A DNA stretch of 14,848 nt from Gammaproteobacteria bacterium (GTDB taxonomy: Bacteria > Pseudomonadota > Gammaproteobacteria > Steroidobacterales > Steroidobacteraceae), in the NCBI GenBank assembly GCA_003165495.1, contig PMMB01000326.1:15732-30579 (forward strand). The letters are read 5' to 3'. The position numbers and the translations under genes were made by a program. Below the pieces are notes generated by a model that was given only the letters and a program-made list of their open reading frames with translations, did not search any database and was not told the DNA's origin. Below, in pieces: positions 6,715 through 13,972 of this stretch (positions are counted from its first letter, which is position 1; every line of letters starts with the position of its first letter).

Positions 6715-7776
6715 ATGCGAACAATTCACCTTTTTGTCCTAGCGATTGCTTTTAGTTCAGCGTGGCTACTACCGAGCTGTGCCACGACGGAGCAGACGCC
6801 GACAGCGTCCGCAGCCGGAACGGCGCGCATCACAGTGCTCTATGATGCCTTCGGCAAGGATGCGACGATGACTAAAGACTGGGGCTACGCCGCCCTGGTG
6901 GAGATCAACGGCAAGCGTATTCTGTTTGATACTGGTGACGACCCGGCGATTCTTGCGAAAAACGTGAAGGCCAAGGTAGTCGATCTTACTAAGCTTGACT
7001 TCGTAGTGTTATCGCACCGCCACAGCGATCACGTGGGCGGATTTTCCTATTTACTCAGCGTGAATCCGAAGGTCAAGATTTATGCGCCCAAGGAAGGCTT
7101 TGGTATTTTTGGCTCCGACCTGCCCAGTAAGTTCTATCGCAAAGACGAGTCACTGCCCGCCGAGATGCGATACTACAACGGCGCCCCGCCGGAGATTATG
7201 CGGTTTGGCACGGTTTTTCCGGGTGCCAACATTCAGTTGATTGATAAGACCACGGAAGTGGCCCCGGGTATTACGCTGATTGCCTTGGTATCCGATGCGC
7301 CGGGAACAAAAGAGCTGAAGGAGCTATCGTTAGCCATCAACACACCGGACGGCATCGTGCTGGTAGTTGGCTGTTCGCACCCGGGCATCGAGACCATCGT
7401 TGCCGAAGCAGCCAAGATCAATCCCCACATTCACCTCATCGCCGGCGGATTCCACCTCGTAGTAGCCCAAGACGCAGCAATCGAAAAAGCTGCCACGAGC
7501 CTGCATGACACCTACAAAGTCGATTACATCGCCCCCGGTCACTGTACCGGAGAACCAACTTTCGCCGCCATGCGACGAATGTTCCGCGACCGTTATCTCT
7601 ATGCCGGATTGGGGACGACACTCGACGTGGGCGCCAATCCGCGTGTCACATCTGATCGACGGTCGACCACTGTCGCGGATGAAAGCGATCTGCGCAGCTA
7701 TCGAGCGTTGCTCGCGCGGAGCGATGCCTTGACCGATAGTGAACTCAAAGAAGTTCGGCTCGCGCGCCCGCAGTGA
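6715..7776 (+). CDS. MBL-fold hydrolase lipoprotein, COG1237 (dihydropterin aminobenzene-phosphate synthase-like)
   Basis: A 353-residue metallo-beta-lactamase-fold protein. The N-terminus ends in a lipobox, LPSC, with Cys22 as the probable lipidated residue, so it is a membrane-anchored exported protein. Metal-binding motifs are His101, His103, Asp105 and His106 (SHRHSDHVGG), His222 (VVGCSHPGIETIV), His247 (IAGGFHL) and His276 (APGHCTGE). The combination 'GCSHPGIE' plus 'GGFHL' plus 'PGHCTG' is typical of the COG1237 branch, named after an archaeal pterin-pathway enzyme; most bacterial members, and surely an exported one, have another and unknown substrate. The ATG has AAGGAG about 6 nt upstream; the open frame starts 30 codons earlier without a signal. 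It is a different branch from the MBL enzyme at 5395-6357, so they are not a recent duplication. Confidence 0.85.
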   Translation: MRTIHLFVLAIAFSSAWLLPSCATTEQTPTASAAGTARITVLYDAFGKDATMTKDWGYAALVEINGKRILFDTGDDPAILAKNVKAKVVDLTKLDFVVLSHRHSDHVGGFSYLLSVNPKVKIYAPKEGFGIFGSDLPSKFYRKDESLPAEMRYYNGAPPEIMRFGTVFPGANIQLIDKTTEVAPGITLIALVSDAPGTKELKELSLAINTPDGIVLVVGCSHPGIETIVAEAAKINPHIHLIAGGFHLVVAQDAAIEKAATSLHDTYKVDYIAPGHCTGEPTFAAMRRMFRDRYLYAGLGTTLDVGANPRVTSDRRSTTVADESDLRSYRALLARSDALTDSELKEVRLARPQ

Positions 7777-7827
7777 AAGCTGCCCTCAGGTTGCCAACGC
7801 CCACCATATTCGTGAATTTGCAGTAAT

Positions 7828-7833
7828 GAGGTG
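7828..7833 (+). promoter_or_regulatory. Ribosome binding site supporting the TTG start of the TPR protein
   Basis: GAGGTG lies 5 nt before the TTG at 7839. No in-frame ATG occurs near the beginning of this frame, and the N-terminal residues after the TTG are needed for the coiled-coil and membrane segment, so TTG is the best start. Confidence 0.5.
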
Positions 7834-7838
7834 GTGAC

Positions 7839-9695
7839 TTGTCGGAAGGGGGAGGAATTGAAGGCGTTCTGGGTGGCGAACCGGAGTCAACGGAAGGCAA
7901 CACACCGGTAGGCGGTGCCGATGCAGCGGCGGTAGCGCTCGCCCTTCAGGCTGCGCATCACGATCCCGAGCTCAGCCGTACCGCCAGCGAGTACCTCGCG
8001 GAACAGCGCGCTCTGGTCAAGCTCCAGATCAAACACTTCGATGAGGAGCGACGTCTCGCGATTGCCGCCGCCAAGCGCAAGCAGCTGAGCGATCGCTTGC
8101 GCATAGGCTTGCAGTTTTTCGTGGTTTTGGTGGCACTCGGCGCTGTGGTCGGCCTCGCAGCCATATTCTGGGACGCGCTGACCGACCACGGCATCAAAAT
8201 AGAGGCCTTTGAGGTGCCGGCAGACCTGAATGACAAGGGACTGACGGGTCAGGTCGTGGCCAAGAAACTCCTCGACCGCATCGCCGAGATCGACCGCGGT
8301 AGCACGACCGTTCGAGCTGCCAACAGCTTTGCGAACAACTGGGGTAAGGACATCAAGGTGGAAGTACCCGAGACCGGCATTTCCATCGGAGAGATTTCGC
8401 ATTGGATCCACGAAAGGTTCGGTCACGCCACCCGGGTAGACGGCGAGGTCTATCATACGAGCGCTGGAGTCACCGTCAGCGTTCGAGTCGGTAGTAACCC
8501 TCTCATCGAGACGCATGGAACAGAGGAAGAACTACCGACTCTAATTCAGGCTGCCGCCACACGGGTGTACGCCGAAACCCAACCGTATCGCTACGGCTTT
8601 TGGCTTGCATCCCACGGACAAATCGATGAAGCCAACGCCATTTTTCGGCAGCTATACATCGAAGGTAGCCCCGTCGATCGCATCTGGGCACTGCACGGCC
8701 TGGCCAACGATCAGGATTCGCCGGAAAAGGAGATTGCGTTCGAGCAGCGCGTGCTCGCCGAAGATCCACACTTTCTGCTTAGCGCACTCAATGTCGCAAG
8801 TGCTGAGTCGCGTCTAGGTCATGAGGATTCGGCGCTGTCCAAGCTACAGGCCTTGCTCGCGGACAAGCGGGGACTCGCCGATGAATCGCTATCCCCGTCT
8901 GGGCTAACAGTGTTGCTCACGATAGCCAAGCAAGACCGTGACGTGCTCCTTTGCGATTTTCAGTCGGCCAACGCTACCGCCAATCTGCTCGAAGACGATG
9001 CAATACCGACCAATTGGCGCGGTCTTGCCCGGCAGCAACGGGTCGACATCTTGATTCATTTGCATGACCCTAAGAGCGCTACAGCACTACTGGAACTCGC
9101 GCCTGCACCCAAATCTGCGCGAGATGAGATTCGGAGCAGCTATCTGCGATCTAAGTTGGCGGCGGAAGGCGGAGATTGGGCCGAGGCCATCGCGGAAATC
9201 GAGCGCACCAACGCGACGAACCATGGCGAGAGCGTCAAATCGATTCGGCTGCGCGACCCGCTCTTCGCCGCGGATCTCTATGCGCGCGCTGGCCGCAATG
9301 CAGAAGCCGACGAGATAATTGCTTCGCTTCCCACCGACAACTATGACGGCTGGCGTGCGCGCGGACGCGTCGCGACGCTGCGTCAGAATTACCCGAGCGC
9401 AGAGCAGGCGTTCGCCGAGGCGGTTCGGCAAGCCCCCTCGTTTGCCCTTGCCTACAACGATTGGGGTGATCTGCTCTATACCAAAGGCGATCTGCGCGGG
9501 GCCATCGCCAAATACGGCGATGCTAACCAGCGTAGCCCACATTGGGCCGACCCGCTGAAGTCCTGGGGCGATGTGCTGGCGAAGCAGGGACACGCGAGCG
9601 AAGCGCTCGCGAAGTACGATGAGGCACTCAGGCACGCTCCCAATTGGGCTGCCCTGAAGGAGGCGCGCGACGGGGCAGCGAAGCATCAAACGTGA
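7839..9695 (+). CDS. Membrane-anchored TPR-repeat protein
   Basis: A 618-residue protein beginning at TTG. Residues 1-48 are Gly/Ala/Glu-rich and probably disordered; 49-87 is a charged helical stretch (EYLAEQRALVKLQIKHFDEE) likely to form a coiled coil; 89-111 is one strong membrane segment (LQFFVVLVALGAVVGLAAIF). With Lys/Arg just before it, the N-terminus is cytoplasmic and the rest periplasmic. Residues 117-250 form a domain I have seen in other proteobacterial TPR proteins (IKIEAFEVPADLNDKGLTGQ, NNWGKDIKVEVPETGIS, TQPYRYGF) but cannot name. The remainder is TPR-like helical hairpins, best at 510-618 (YNDWGDLLYTKGDLRGAIAKY, SWGDVLAKQGHASEALAKY). It is likely a scaffold for protein contacts; partners unknown. 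Lack of any enzyme motif is noted. A remnant of a related gene lies at 14200-14292. Confidence 0.8.
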   Translation: MSEGGGIEGVLGGEPESTEGNTPVGGADAAAVALALQAAHHDPELSRTASEYLAEQRALVKLQIKHFDEERRLAIAAAKRKQLSDRLRIGLQFFVVLVALGAVVGLAAIFWDALTDHGIKIEAFEVPADLNDKGLTGQVVAKKLLDRIAEIDRGSTTVRAANSFANNWGKDIKVEVPETGISIGEISHWIHERFGHATRVDGEVYHTSAGVTVSVRVGSNPLIETHGTEEELPTLIQAAATRVYAETQPYRYGFWLASHGQIDEANAIFRQLYIEGSPVDRIWALHGLANDQDSPEKEIAFEQRVLAEDPHFLLSALNVASAESRLGHEDSALSKLQALLADKRGLADESLSPSGLTVLLTIAKQDRDVLLCDFQSANATANLLEDDAIPTNWRGLARQQRVDILIHLHDPKSATALLELAPAPKSARDEIRSSYLRSKLAAEGGDWAEAIAEIERTNATNHGESVKSIRLRDPLFAADLYARAGRNAEADEIIASLPTDNYDGWRARGRVATLRQNYPSAEQAFAEAVRQAPSFALAYNDWGDLLYTKGDLRGAIAKYGDANQRSPHWADPLKSWGDVLAKQGHASEALAKYDEALRHAPNWAALKEARDGAAKHQT

Positions 9696-9741
9696 ATGGA
9701 TTGCCCATCGCATCCAGCGTGTAATGAGGGAGCCCAGACGA

Positions 9742-9753
9742 TCGCCGCGGCGA
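9742..9753. other. 12-bp perfect palindrome TCGCCGCGGCGA in the gap before the cupin gene
   Basis: The 130-bp gap 9696-9825 holds this perfect palindrome. It has no T-run after it, so a terminator is doubtful; in GC-rich DNA such a palindrome can also arise by chance. Nothing else is evident in the gap apart from the ribosome site of the cupin gene. Confidence 0.3.
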
Positions 9754-9825
9754 CCTCGGTGCTGCAGACCTTTAGGCTAGTCCCGTGTATTGTTCCAGTC
9801 GTTTGATCGAACACAGGTGGCAGAT

Positions 9826-10317
9826 ATGCAAACGACGTTTTATCGAGCCTTTGGGTCTTGCGTCATCGGGGCGAGTCTTTTGGCCAGTGGATCGAGCAGC
9901 GCCGCAAAAGAAAAGGCGGACTTCGTACGTATCACGCCCGCCGATGTGCATTGGAAAGACATTCCCGGCGGACATGGCGCGCAGGAGGCGACGCTGCTGG
10001 GGGACCCGGAGAAATCGGCCATGTACGTGATACGGGTCAAGTTCCCGCCGCACGTGATGGATTCACCGCATTGGCACCCTAACGCGCGATACGTCACCGT
10101 GCTCCAGGGAACTTGGTTCGCCGGCACGGGTGACTCCTTCGATGCGGCTCGCGCGGTTCCGCTGAAGCCGGGGAGCTTCATGATGCATCCGGCGAAGGCG
10201 ACCCACTGGGATGGTTCGGCGGGAAACGAGACCGTGATTGTTCAGATCATCGGCATCGGCCCCACGGACGGGGGGAAGGTGGATGCCGGGATGCCCGATT
10301 GGATCGATGTACGCTAG
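9826..10317 (+). CDS. Secreted cupin-domain protein
   Basis: A 163-residue protein with a probable Sec signal peptide (MQTTFYRAFGSCVIGASLLASGSSSAA/KEK) and one cupin barrel. Cupin motif 1 is 'PHWHPNARYVTVLQGTW' with His82 and His84; motif 2 is 'KPGSFMMHPAKATHWDG' with His127. The Glu normally found 4 residues after the second His is replaced by Arg88, so metal binding would use three histidines or another ligand. Similar exported cupins (DUF4437-like) are common in proteobacteria and of unknown reaction. The ATG at 9826 has AGGTGG 5 nt upstream; a TTG at 9790 would give a 12-residue longer form without a better ribosome site. It stands alone between the TPR and DUF6624 genes. Confidence 0.82.
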   Translation: MQTTFYRAFGSCVIGASLLASGSSSAAKEKADFVRITPADVHWKDIPGGHGAQEATLLGDPEKSAMYVIRVKFPPHVMDSPHWHPNARYVTVLQGTWFAGTGDSFDAARAVPLKPGSFMMHPAKATHWDGSAGNETVIVQIIGIGPTDGGKVDAGMPDWIDVR

Positions 10318-10590
10318 AGTTCCAGGGACGGACGGGAGCGCGCGCATGGGCACGATGGAGGAAACATCGTGACGATTCGGGAGTACATCGTTCGGCGAGG
10401 GCAAGCCGCTGCCCGGCGAAGAGCCTAGACATTAACTAAAGCACCTGTACGTCACCGCCGGGCCTGGCGCGGATTAACTCTGCTCTTCGTGCAGAAATGC
10501 GGGCAGTGAAATCGAGGGCGGCAGCTTATGCTCGGAAGATCGTCAGGGGTCGCTCTGACGTGTTACGGGTGCGTTCACAAGGATGGAGCC
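10318..10590. other. Intergenic gap between cupin and DUF6624 genes
   Basis: These 273 bp hold no recognisable gene. Weak hairpins occur at 10399-10414 (GGGCA/TGCCC, 6-nt loop) and 10479-10495 (TCTGC/GCAGA, 7-nt loop); neither has a T-run, so I do not call them terminators. The promoter of the DUF6624 gene should be here, but I see no convincing -35/-10 pair. Confidence 0.4.
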
Positions 10591-11319
10591 ATGTCGAAAA
10601 TCGATGAACGGATTGAGGCGCGGACGCGTACCGCGGGTGCTCGCCTGTCGATCTATGCGGCGTTAGCCCTGTCCACGATGGGACTCGGTGCGGTCGATGC
10701 AGCGAATCCACCATCACCCTGCCCTGGCGCCGCCGCATGGAATGAGGCGCATCGAGAACAGCTGCCGGAGGCCATGGCGGCGCGCGATGCGACCCGAATA
10801 GTCACGGATCCGGATCTACGCAAGGAGCTGCAGGAGCGTTTCGCGGCCGACCAGCGGGCCCGCAAGGACTACTACCTCGCGGCGTCTCACGATCCAGCCG
10901 TCGCGCGACGGATTGATCAGCTGGATGCGGAGAATCTTGACTGGCTGAAGGCGCTGGTTCGCGACAAGGGTATCCCGCAAGCGGAGCAAGTCGGAGAGAA
11001 TGGTGTCAAGTGGGCGTGGCTGTTGGTTCAACATGCTGACCGCGATCCCAAACTGCAGGCGACCGTCTTGCCGATGTTCGTAAAACGCTATGAGGCCGGG
11101 GAGCTTCCCGCGGACTATTTGGCCAAGCTCACGGATCGCGTTCTGATTGCGCAGGGCAAGCCGCAGCGATTCGGCACCCAGTTCGATTGGCTATCGGGTA
11201 AGTTCAATCCTCGTGATGCCGGCGATCTCACTGCAATCGATGCACACCGCCAGGAAATTGGGCTCATGCCTTTGACGGATTACGCGTGCATGATGAATGC
11301 GAAGCTGAAGAAGAAATAG
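10591..11319 (+). CDS. Secreted DUF6624 family protein
   Basis: A 242-residue protein with an unusually long charged N-region before the hydrophobic signal segment (LSIYAALALSTMGLGAVDA/AN, cleavage near residue 37). The mature part carries the DUF6624 pattern: 'GENGVKWAWLLVQHADRDPK' at 135-154, a helix pair near 'LPADYLAKLTDRVLIAQGKP' and 'QRFGTQF' at 192-198. The family is widespread in bacteria and has no known activity; the conserved Gly, Trp, Gln-His-Asp and Gly-Thr-Gln residues suggest a ligand site, which is inference. The ATG at 10591 has AAGGA 7 nt upstream; the frame opens 21 codons earlier. It ends in a Lys-rich tail (AKLKKK). Confidence 0.8.
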   Translation: MSKIDERIEARTRTAGARLSIYAALALSTMGLGAVDAANPPSPCPGAAAWNEAHREQLPEAMAARDATRIVTDPDLRKELQERFAADQRARKDYYLAASHDPAVARRIDQLDAENLDWLKALVRDKGIPQAEQVGENGVKWAWLLVQHADRDPKLQATVLPMFVKRYEAGELPADYLAKLTDRVLIAQGKPQRFGTQFDWLSGKFNPRDAGDLTAIDAHRQEIGLMPLTDYACMMNAKLKKK

Positions 11320-11544
11320 GAAGTTGCGCGCGGCAATACCCCGGCGCGGCGTATTCGTTGGGCATTGTGGGCTGCAAAGGTGAAGGGTATTCGCTGCTCC
11401 ATCTTGAAGTAATGGCTCGGCTGAGCGATTCACTCGTTGGCTCATTCGTTCCTACACATAATAGCGCTTTGCGCTTACTTGCAAATTCGACTCCGCCGCT
11501 ACACTGCAGCCAACAGACCTAAGAATTCGCCGGAGGGCGTACAA
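11320..11544. promoter_or_regulatory. Intergenic region before the 124-residue protein gene
   Basis: These 225 bp hold no recognised gene. A short perfect dyad AGCGC-TTT-GCGCT lies at 11463-11475. A possible promoter is TTGCAA (11479-11484) with TACACT (11500-11505), but the 15-bp spacer is short. The ribosome site GGAGG at about 11532-11536 serves the ATG at 11545. Confidence 0.3.
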
Positions 11545-11919
11545 ATGGCTACAGTATCGCTCGAGCTGACGGGCCATCGTGATTCGACACAGCGCGATTC
11601 GACACAACGCGCTGATTACACTCCAACCCCGGACCGTCGATATTTTGTTGTACATGGTCGCCTTTGGCGCCTCAGTAACCCATCGCTCGATCCTGAAATC
11701 CATGAGCACCTTGTTTGGGAACTCATGACGGCGAGGCGTGCCGTCCGTGATGCAACCGACTCCAAGGAGAGAATTGCAGCGCGCCTAAAAGTTGATGCCA
11801 CGAAACAGGCGCTAGGAGAACGTGACGAGGTTTGGTGGGATGACGGCGCTCCGGACTATAATCGCCGTCTTGCAGTCGACACCCCCTATGCTGCGTGGTT
11901 CAGCCTAAATTCGGAGTGA
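11545..11919 (+). CDS. Conserved hypothetical protein of 124 residues
   Basis: A soluble protein without signal peptide or membrane segment. It has two conserved-looking blocks: 'RRYFVVHGRLWRLSNPSLDP' at 31-50 and 'VWWDDGAPDYNRRLAVDTPY' from residue 96, joined by a charged helix (LVWELMTARRAVRDATDSKE and on to LKVDATKQALGERD). I recall this layout from unnamed proteobacterial proteins of similar size but know no function. GGAGG lies about 8 nt before the ATG. The N-terminus carries a pentapeptide repeat DSTQR-DSTQR. It is followed 66 nt later by a DUF3562 gene on the same strand, with which it may share a transcript. Confidence 0.75.
   Translation: MATVSLELTGHRDSTQRDSTQRADYTPTPDRRYFVVHGRLWRLSNPSLDPEIHEHLVWELMTARRAVRDATDSKERIAARLKVDATKQALGERDEVWWDDGAPDYNRRLAVDTPYAAWFSLNSE
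11581..11610 (+). repeat. 15-bp tandem repeat near the start of the 124-residue protein gene
   Basis: GATTCGACACAGCGC is followed directly by GATTCGACACAACGC (14 of 15 identical), encoding DSTQR twice. In frame, so likely a recent slippage duplication in a disordered N-terminus. Confidence 0.85.
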
Positions 11920-11985
11920 CGGACGTCTAGTACTGCGCTGCGTTGAGCATAGCAAGAAAGAGTGTAGTAACCGACGATTCCGCTC

Positions 11986-12267
11986 ATGTCCACTACTCCT
12001 TTGCTCCCGAAGCGTGACTTGGCACCCGAAAGCGACGACAAAGATGGTTCAGTTGCGATGAGCGAGCAAGCGTTCAACCGCCCCGTCGATGCCGAAGCGG
12101 AGATCGAGCTTTTGGCGTGCGAGACGCATATGCCGCGCGAGCTTGTCCGAGCGGTCTATAGCAGCGAACGCGCGAAACTTGAGAGGACAGCGCGGATCAA
12201 GACCTATATCCCGGTGCTAGTCCATCGCCACGTCAAAGCCCTGTTGCGCGAGGGACGCCGCGCGTAG
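11986..12267 (+). CDS. DUF3562 family protein
   Basis: A 93-residue protein. The C-terminal half matches the DUF3562 pattern: 'LACETHMPRELVRAVYSSER' then 'AKLERTARIKTYIPVLVHRH' and 'VKALLREGRRA', a compact helical domain. Family function is unknown. The first 35 residues are polar and probably disordered. There is no good ribosome site at the ATG at 11986; an in-frame ATG at 12058 would give a 69-residue form that still holds the whole domain, so the start is uncertain. No signal peptide, so cytoplasmic. Confidence 0.75.
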   Translation: MSTTPLLPKRDLAPESDDKDGSVAMSEQAFNRPVDAEAEIELLACETHMPRELVRAVYSSERAKLERTARIKTYIPVLVHRHVKALLREGRRA

Positions 12268-12517
12268 ATGTTGGGGTGACTTCAAGATTCGGATCAGAAC
12301 GTACGTTAGCGGCATCGCACAATGAAAAAAATCAGGTGGTTGGCCTCGGACATACATCGCCCTCTATCACTAGGCTTTCGTCGGGTCATGGCACACGCCG
12401 AGATAAAGTGCCATATTGAAAGGCGAAAAGTGCCGAAATGAAAGAAAAGCGACACTGGCCCCGTGATCTTAACGAGTTCGCCGCGATTATGCAGATGATG
12501 ACTCCAGGAGTTCGAGC
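12268..12517. promoter_or_regulatory. Upstream region of the sulfatase gene
   Basis: These 250 bp are richer in A/T than the neighbours and must hold the sulfatase promoter, although I see no convincing -35/-10 pair. They contain the direct repeats at 12405-12444 and most of a 27-codon open frame at 12438-12521. No terminator is seen for the DUF3562 gene. Confidence 0.35.
12405..12444. repeat. Two direct repeats of AAAGTGCCNNNNTGAAAG, 22-bp period
   Basis: Copies at 12405-12422 and 12427-12444 share 14 fixed bases, with spacers ATAT and GAAA. The 22-bp period is close to two helical turns, as for tandem sites of a DNA-binding protein. They lie 74-113 bp before the sulfatase ATG. Confidence 0.5.
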
Positions 12518-12521
12518 ATGA
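12438..12521 (+). CDS. Possible 27-residue leader ORF overlapping the sulfatase start
   Basis: An ATG frame encoding a 27-residue peptide (starts MKEKRHWPRDLNEF, ends TPGVRA) whose TGA overlaps the sulfatase ATG in an ATGA junction, the usual arrangement for translational coupling. No ribosome site precedes it and it begins within the direct repeat, so it may be chance or the tail of a lost gene. Confidence 0.2.
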   Translation: MKEKRHWPRDLNEFAAIMQMMTPGVRA

Positions 12522-13960
12522 AGCGCCGCGACTTGCTTGTGGCAGCGACTGGTCTGGGACTGACCAGCGGTGCCGTACTCAATGGCGCCGCCAAAGCGCG
12601 AACGGATTCTTCCGGCCCTGAGCGCAATATCTTGCTCATCATCGCGGATGATCAAGGCTACGACTTGAGTTGCTGTGGAGGACGAGTCAAGACACCCGTA
12701 TTGGACAATCTGGTTACGCAGGGAACGTTGTTCACTCAAGGATACGCGACCGTGTCTTCTTGTAGCTCCAGCCGAGCGACGTTGTACACAGGCCTTTACT
12801 CGCATACCAACGGTATGTACGGGCTCGCGCATGACGTGCACAACTTTTCCCTGCTCGACGATATCAAGACGCTGCCTTGGATGCTGCAACAATCGGGCTA
12901 TCGCACGGCGCTCGTCGGCAAGAAACACGTAAAGCCCGACGCGTTACTACCCTATGACGCTTGGCTGGCCCCCGAGCTTCCCGGGATTCGCGATGTGGCA
13001 GCTATGGCTCACCTAGCAGGTCAGTGGATTCGCGAGCAAGGCGGTAGCCGGCCGTTTTTCCTGACTGTCGGTTACAGCGATCCGCATCGTGACGCAACGA
13101 ACTTCGGTAATTCGCGCAAATGGCCCGAGGTCGAGCGTGAGACCTACTCGCCTTCTGACGTATTGATTCCCAATCATTTGCCCGATCTGCCAGGTGTGCG
13201 CCAAGACTTGGCTCAGTACTATGAATCGGTCAGTCGGCTCGACAGCGGCGTGGGGATACTGCTTCGGGAGTTGCGGGATGCGGGGCATGAGAAAGATACT
13301 CTTGTCATCTACCTAAGCGATAACGGCCGACCATTTCCAGGCGCTAAGGACAATCTGTATGAACCTGGGCTGCATATGCCATTAATCATTCGCTCGCCCG
13401 AGCAAAGCACACAAAACGTCCGCAATACCTCGCTCGTGAGCTGGATCGACGTGGCTCCAACCATTCTCGACTGGGCGCGAGTAACGCCGCCGGCGGACTA
13501 CCGCTATGCGCCACTGCCCGGCCGCTCATTACTTCCGATTTTGGAACAAACAAATTCCGTCGGATTCGATCGAATCTTCGCCACTCATTCGTTTCACGAG
13601 ATCAACCAGTATTATCCGATGCGTTCTGTGCGTACACGACGCTACAGTTATTTCCTCAATCTCGAGCCCTCACTCGCCGTCCCTGTGGCCAGCGACGTAC
13701 AGCTCTCGCCCTCTTGGAAGGCGATCATCGGCACTCCGGGTGCCAAGCTCGGCAAGCGGACGCTGGATGCCTTTACGCATCGTCCGTCCGAAGAACTTTA
13801 CAATATTGCTGTCGATCCCGACGAGGTAGTCAATCTAGCCGCCGAACCATCACACGCAACCGTCATGGCGGATCTGCGCAAACAGTTGCGAGATTGGCGC
13901 GCCGCCACTCACGACCCCTGGCTTCCCGGAATTACTGATCCTTTCGGACATGCGCATTGA
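12518..13960 (+). CDS. Tat-exported sulfatase, N-sulfoglucosamine sulfohydrolase (heparan N-sulfatase)-like
   Basis: A 480-residue sulfatase. The N-terminus MKRRDLLVAATGLGL is a twin-arginine signal. Metal residues Asp44-Asp45 (LLIIADDQGYD) open the domain; the activation motif is C82-S-S-S-R86 followed by ATLYTG, where Cys82 would be turned into formylglycine. After it come 'HTNGMYGLAHDVHNF' and 'GKKHVKPD', which closely follow human SGSH and its bacterial relatives, then 'GYSDPHRD' near 185-192, 'YLSDNGRPFPGAKDN' (Asp268, Asn269, Lys277) and the C-terminal subdomain with 'EELYNIAVDPDEVVNLA'. The usual Pro of CxPxR is Ser here, a form I recall in some SGSH-like bacterial enzymes. Likely role: removal of sulfate from a sulfated sugar in the periplasm. 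No formylglycine-generating enzyme is in the window. AGGAG lies 7 nt before the ATG. The right-hand neighbour may be a glycosidase. Confidence 0.88.
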   Translation: MKRRDLLVAATGLGLTSGAVLNGAAKARTDSSGPERNILLIIADDQGYDLSCCGGRVKTPVLDNLVTQGTLFTQGYATVSSCSSSRATLYTGLYSHTNGMYGLAHDVHNFSLLDDIKTLPWMLQQSGYRTALVGKKHVKPDALLPYDAWLAPELPGIRDVAAMAHLAGQWIREQGGSRPFFLTVGYSDPHRDATNFGNSRKWPEVERETYSPSDVLIPNHLPDLPGVRQDLAQYYESVSRLDSGVGILLRELRDAGHEKDTLVIYLSDNGRPFPGAKDNLYEPGLHMPLIIRSPEQSTQNVRNTSLVSWIDVAPTILDWARVTPPADYRYAPLPGRSLLPILEQTNSVGFDRIFATHSFHEINQYYPMRSVRTRRYSYFLNLEPSLAVPVASDVQLSPSWKAIIGTPGAKLGKRTLDAFTHRPSEELYNIAVDPDEVVNLAAEPSHATVMADLRKQLRDWRAATHDPWLPGITDPFGHAH

Positions 13961-13972
13961 ATTGAAATCCTG

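Noticed and set aside
7777..7838. Promoter candidate TTGCCA (7791-7796) for the TPR gene
   Set aside because: At a 17-bp spacer the -10 would be GAATTT, which is too weak to call; read-through from the lipoprotein gene is as likely.
10399..10414. Possible terminator hairpin after the cupin gene
   Set aside because: The stem is only 5 bp and no T-run follows.
11286..11522. 78-codon frame overlapping the end of the DUF6624 gene
   Set aside because: It starts inside the DUF6624 coding region without a ribosome site and shows no family pattern.
12386..12928. Minus-strand frame of 180 codons over the sulfatase start
   Set aside because: It mirrors the sulfatase coding frame and has no recognisable motif or ribosome site.
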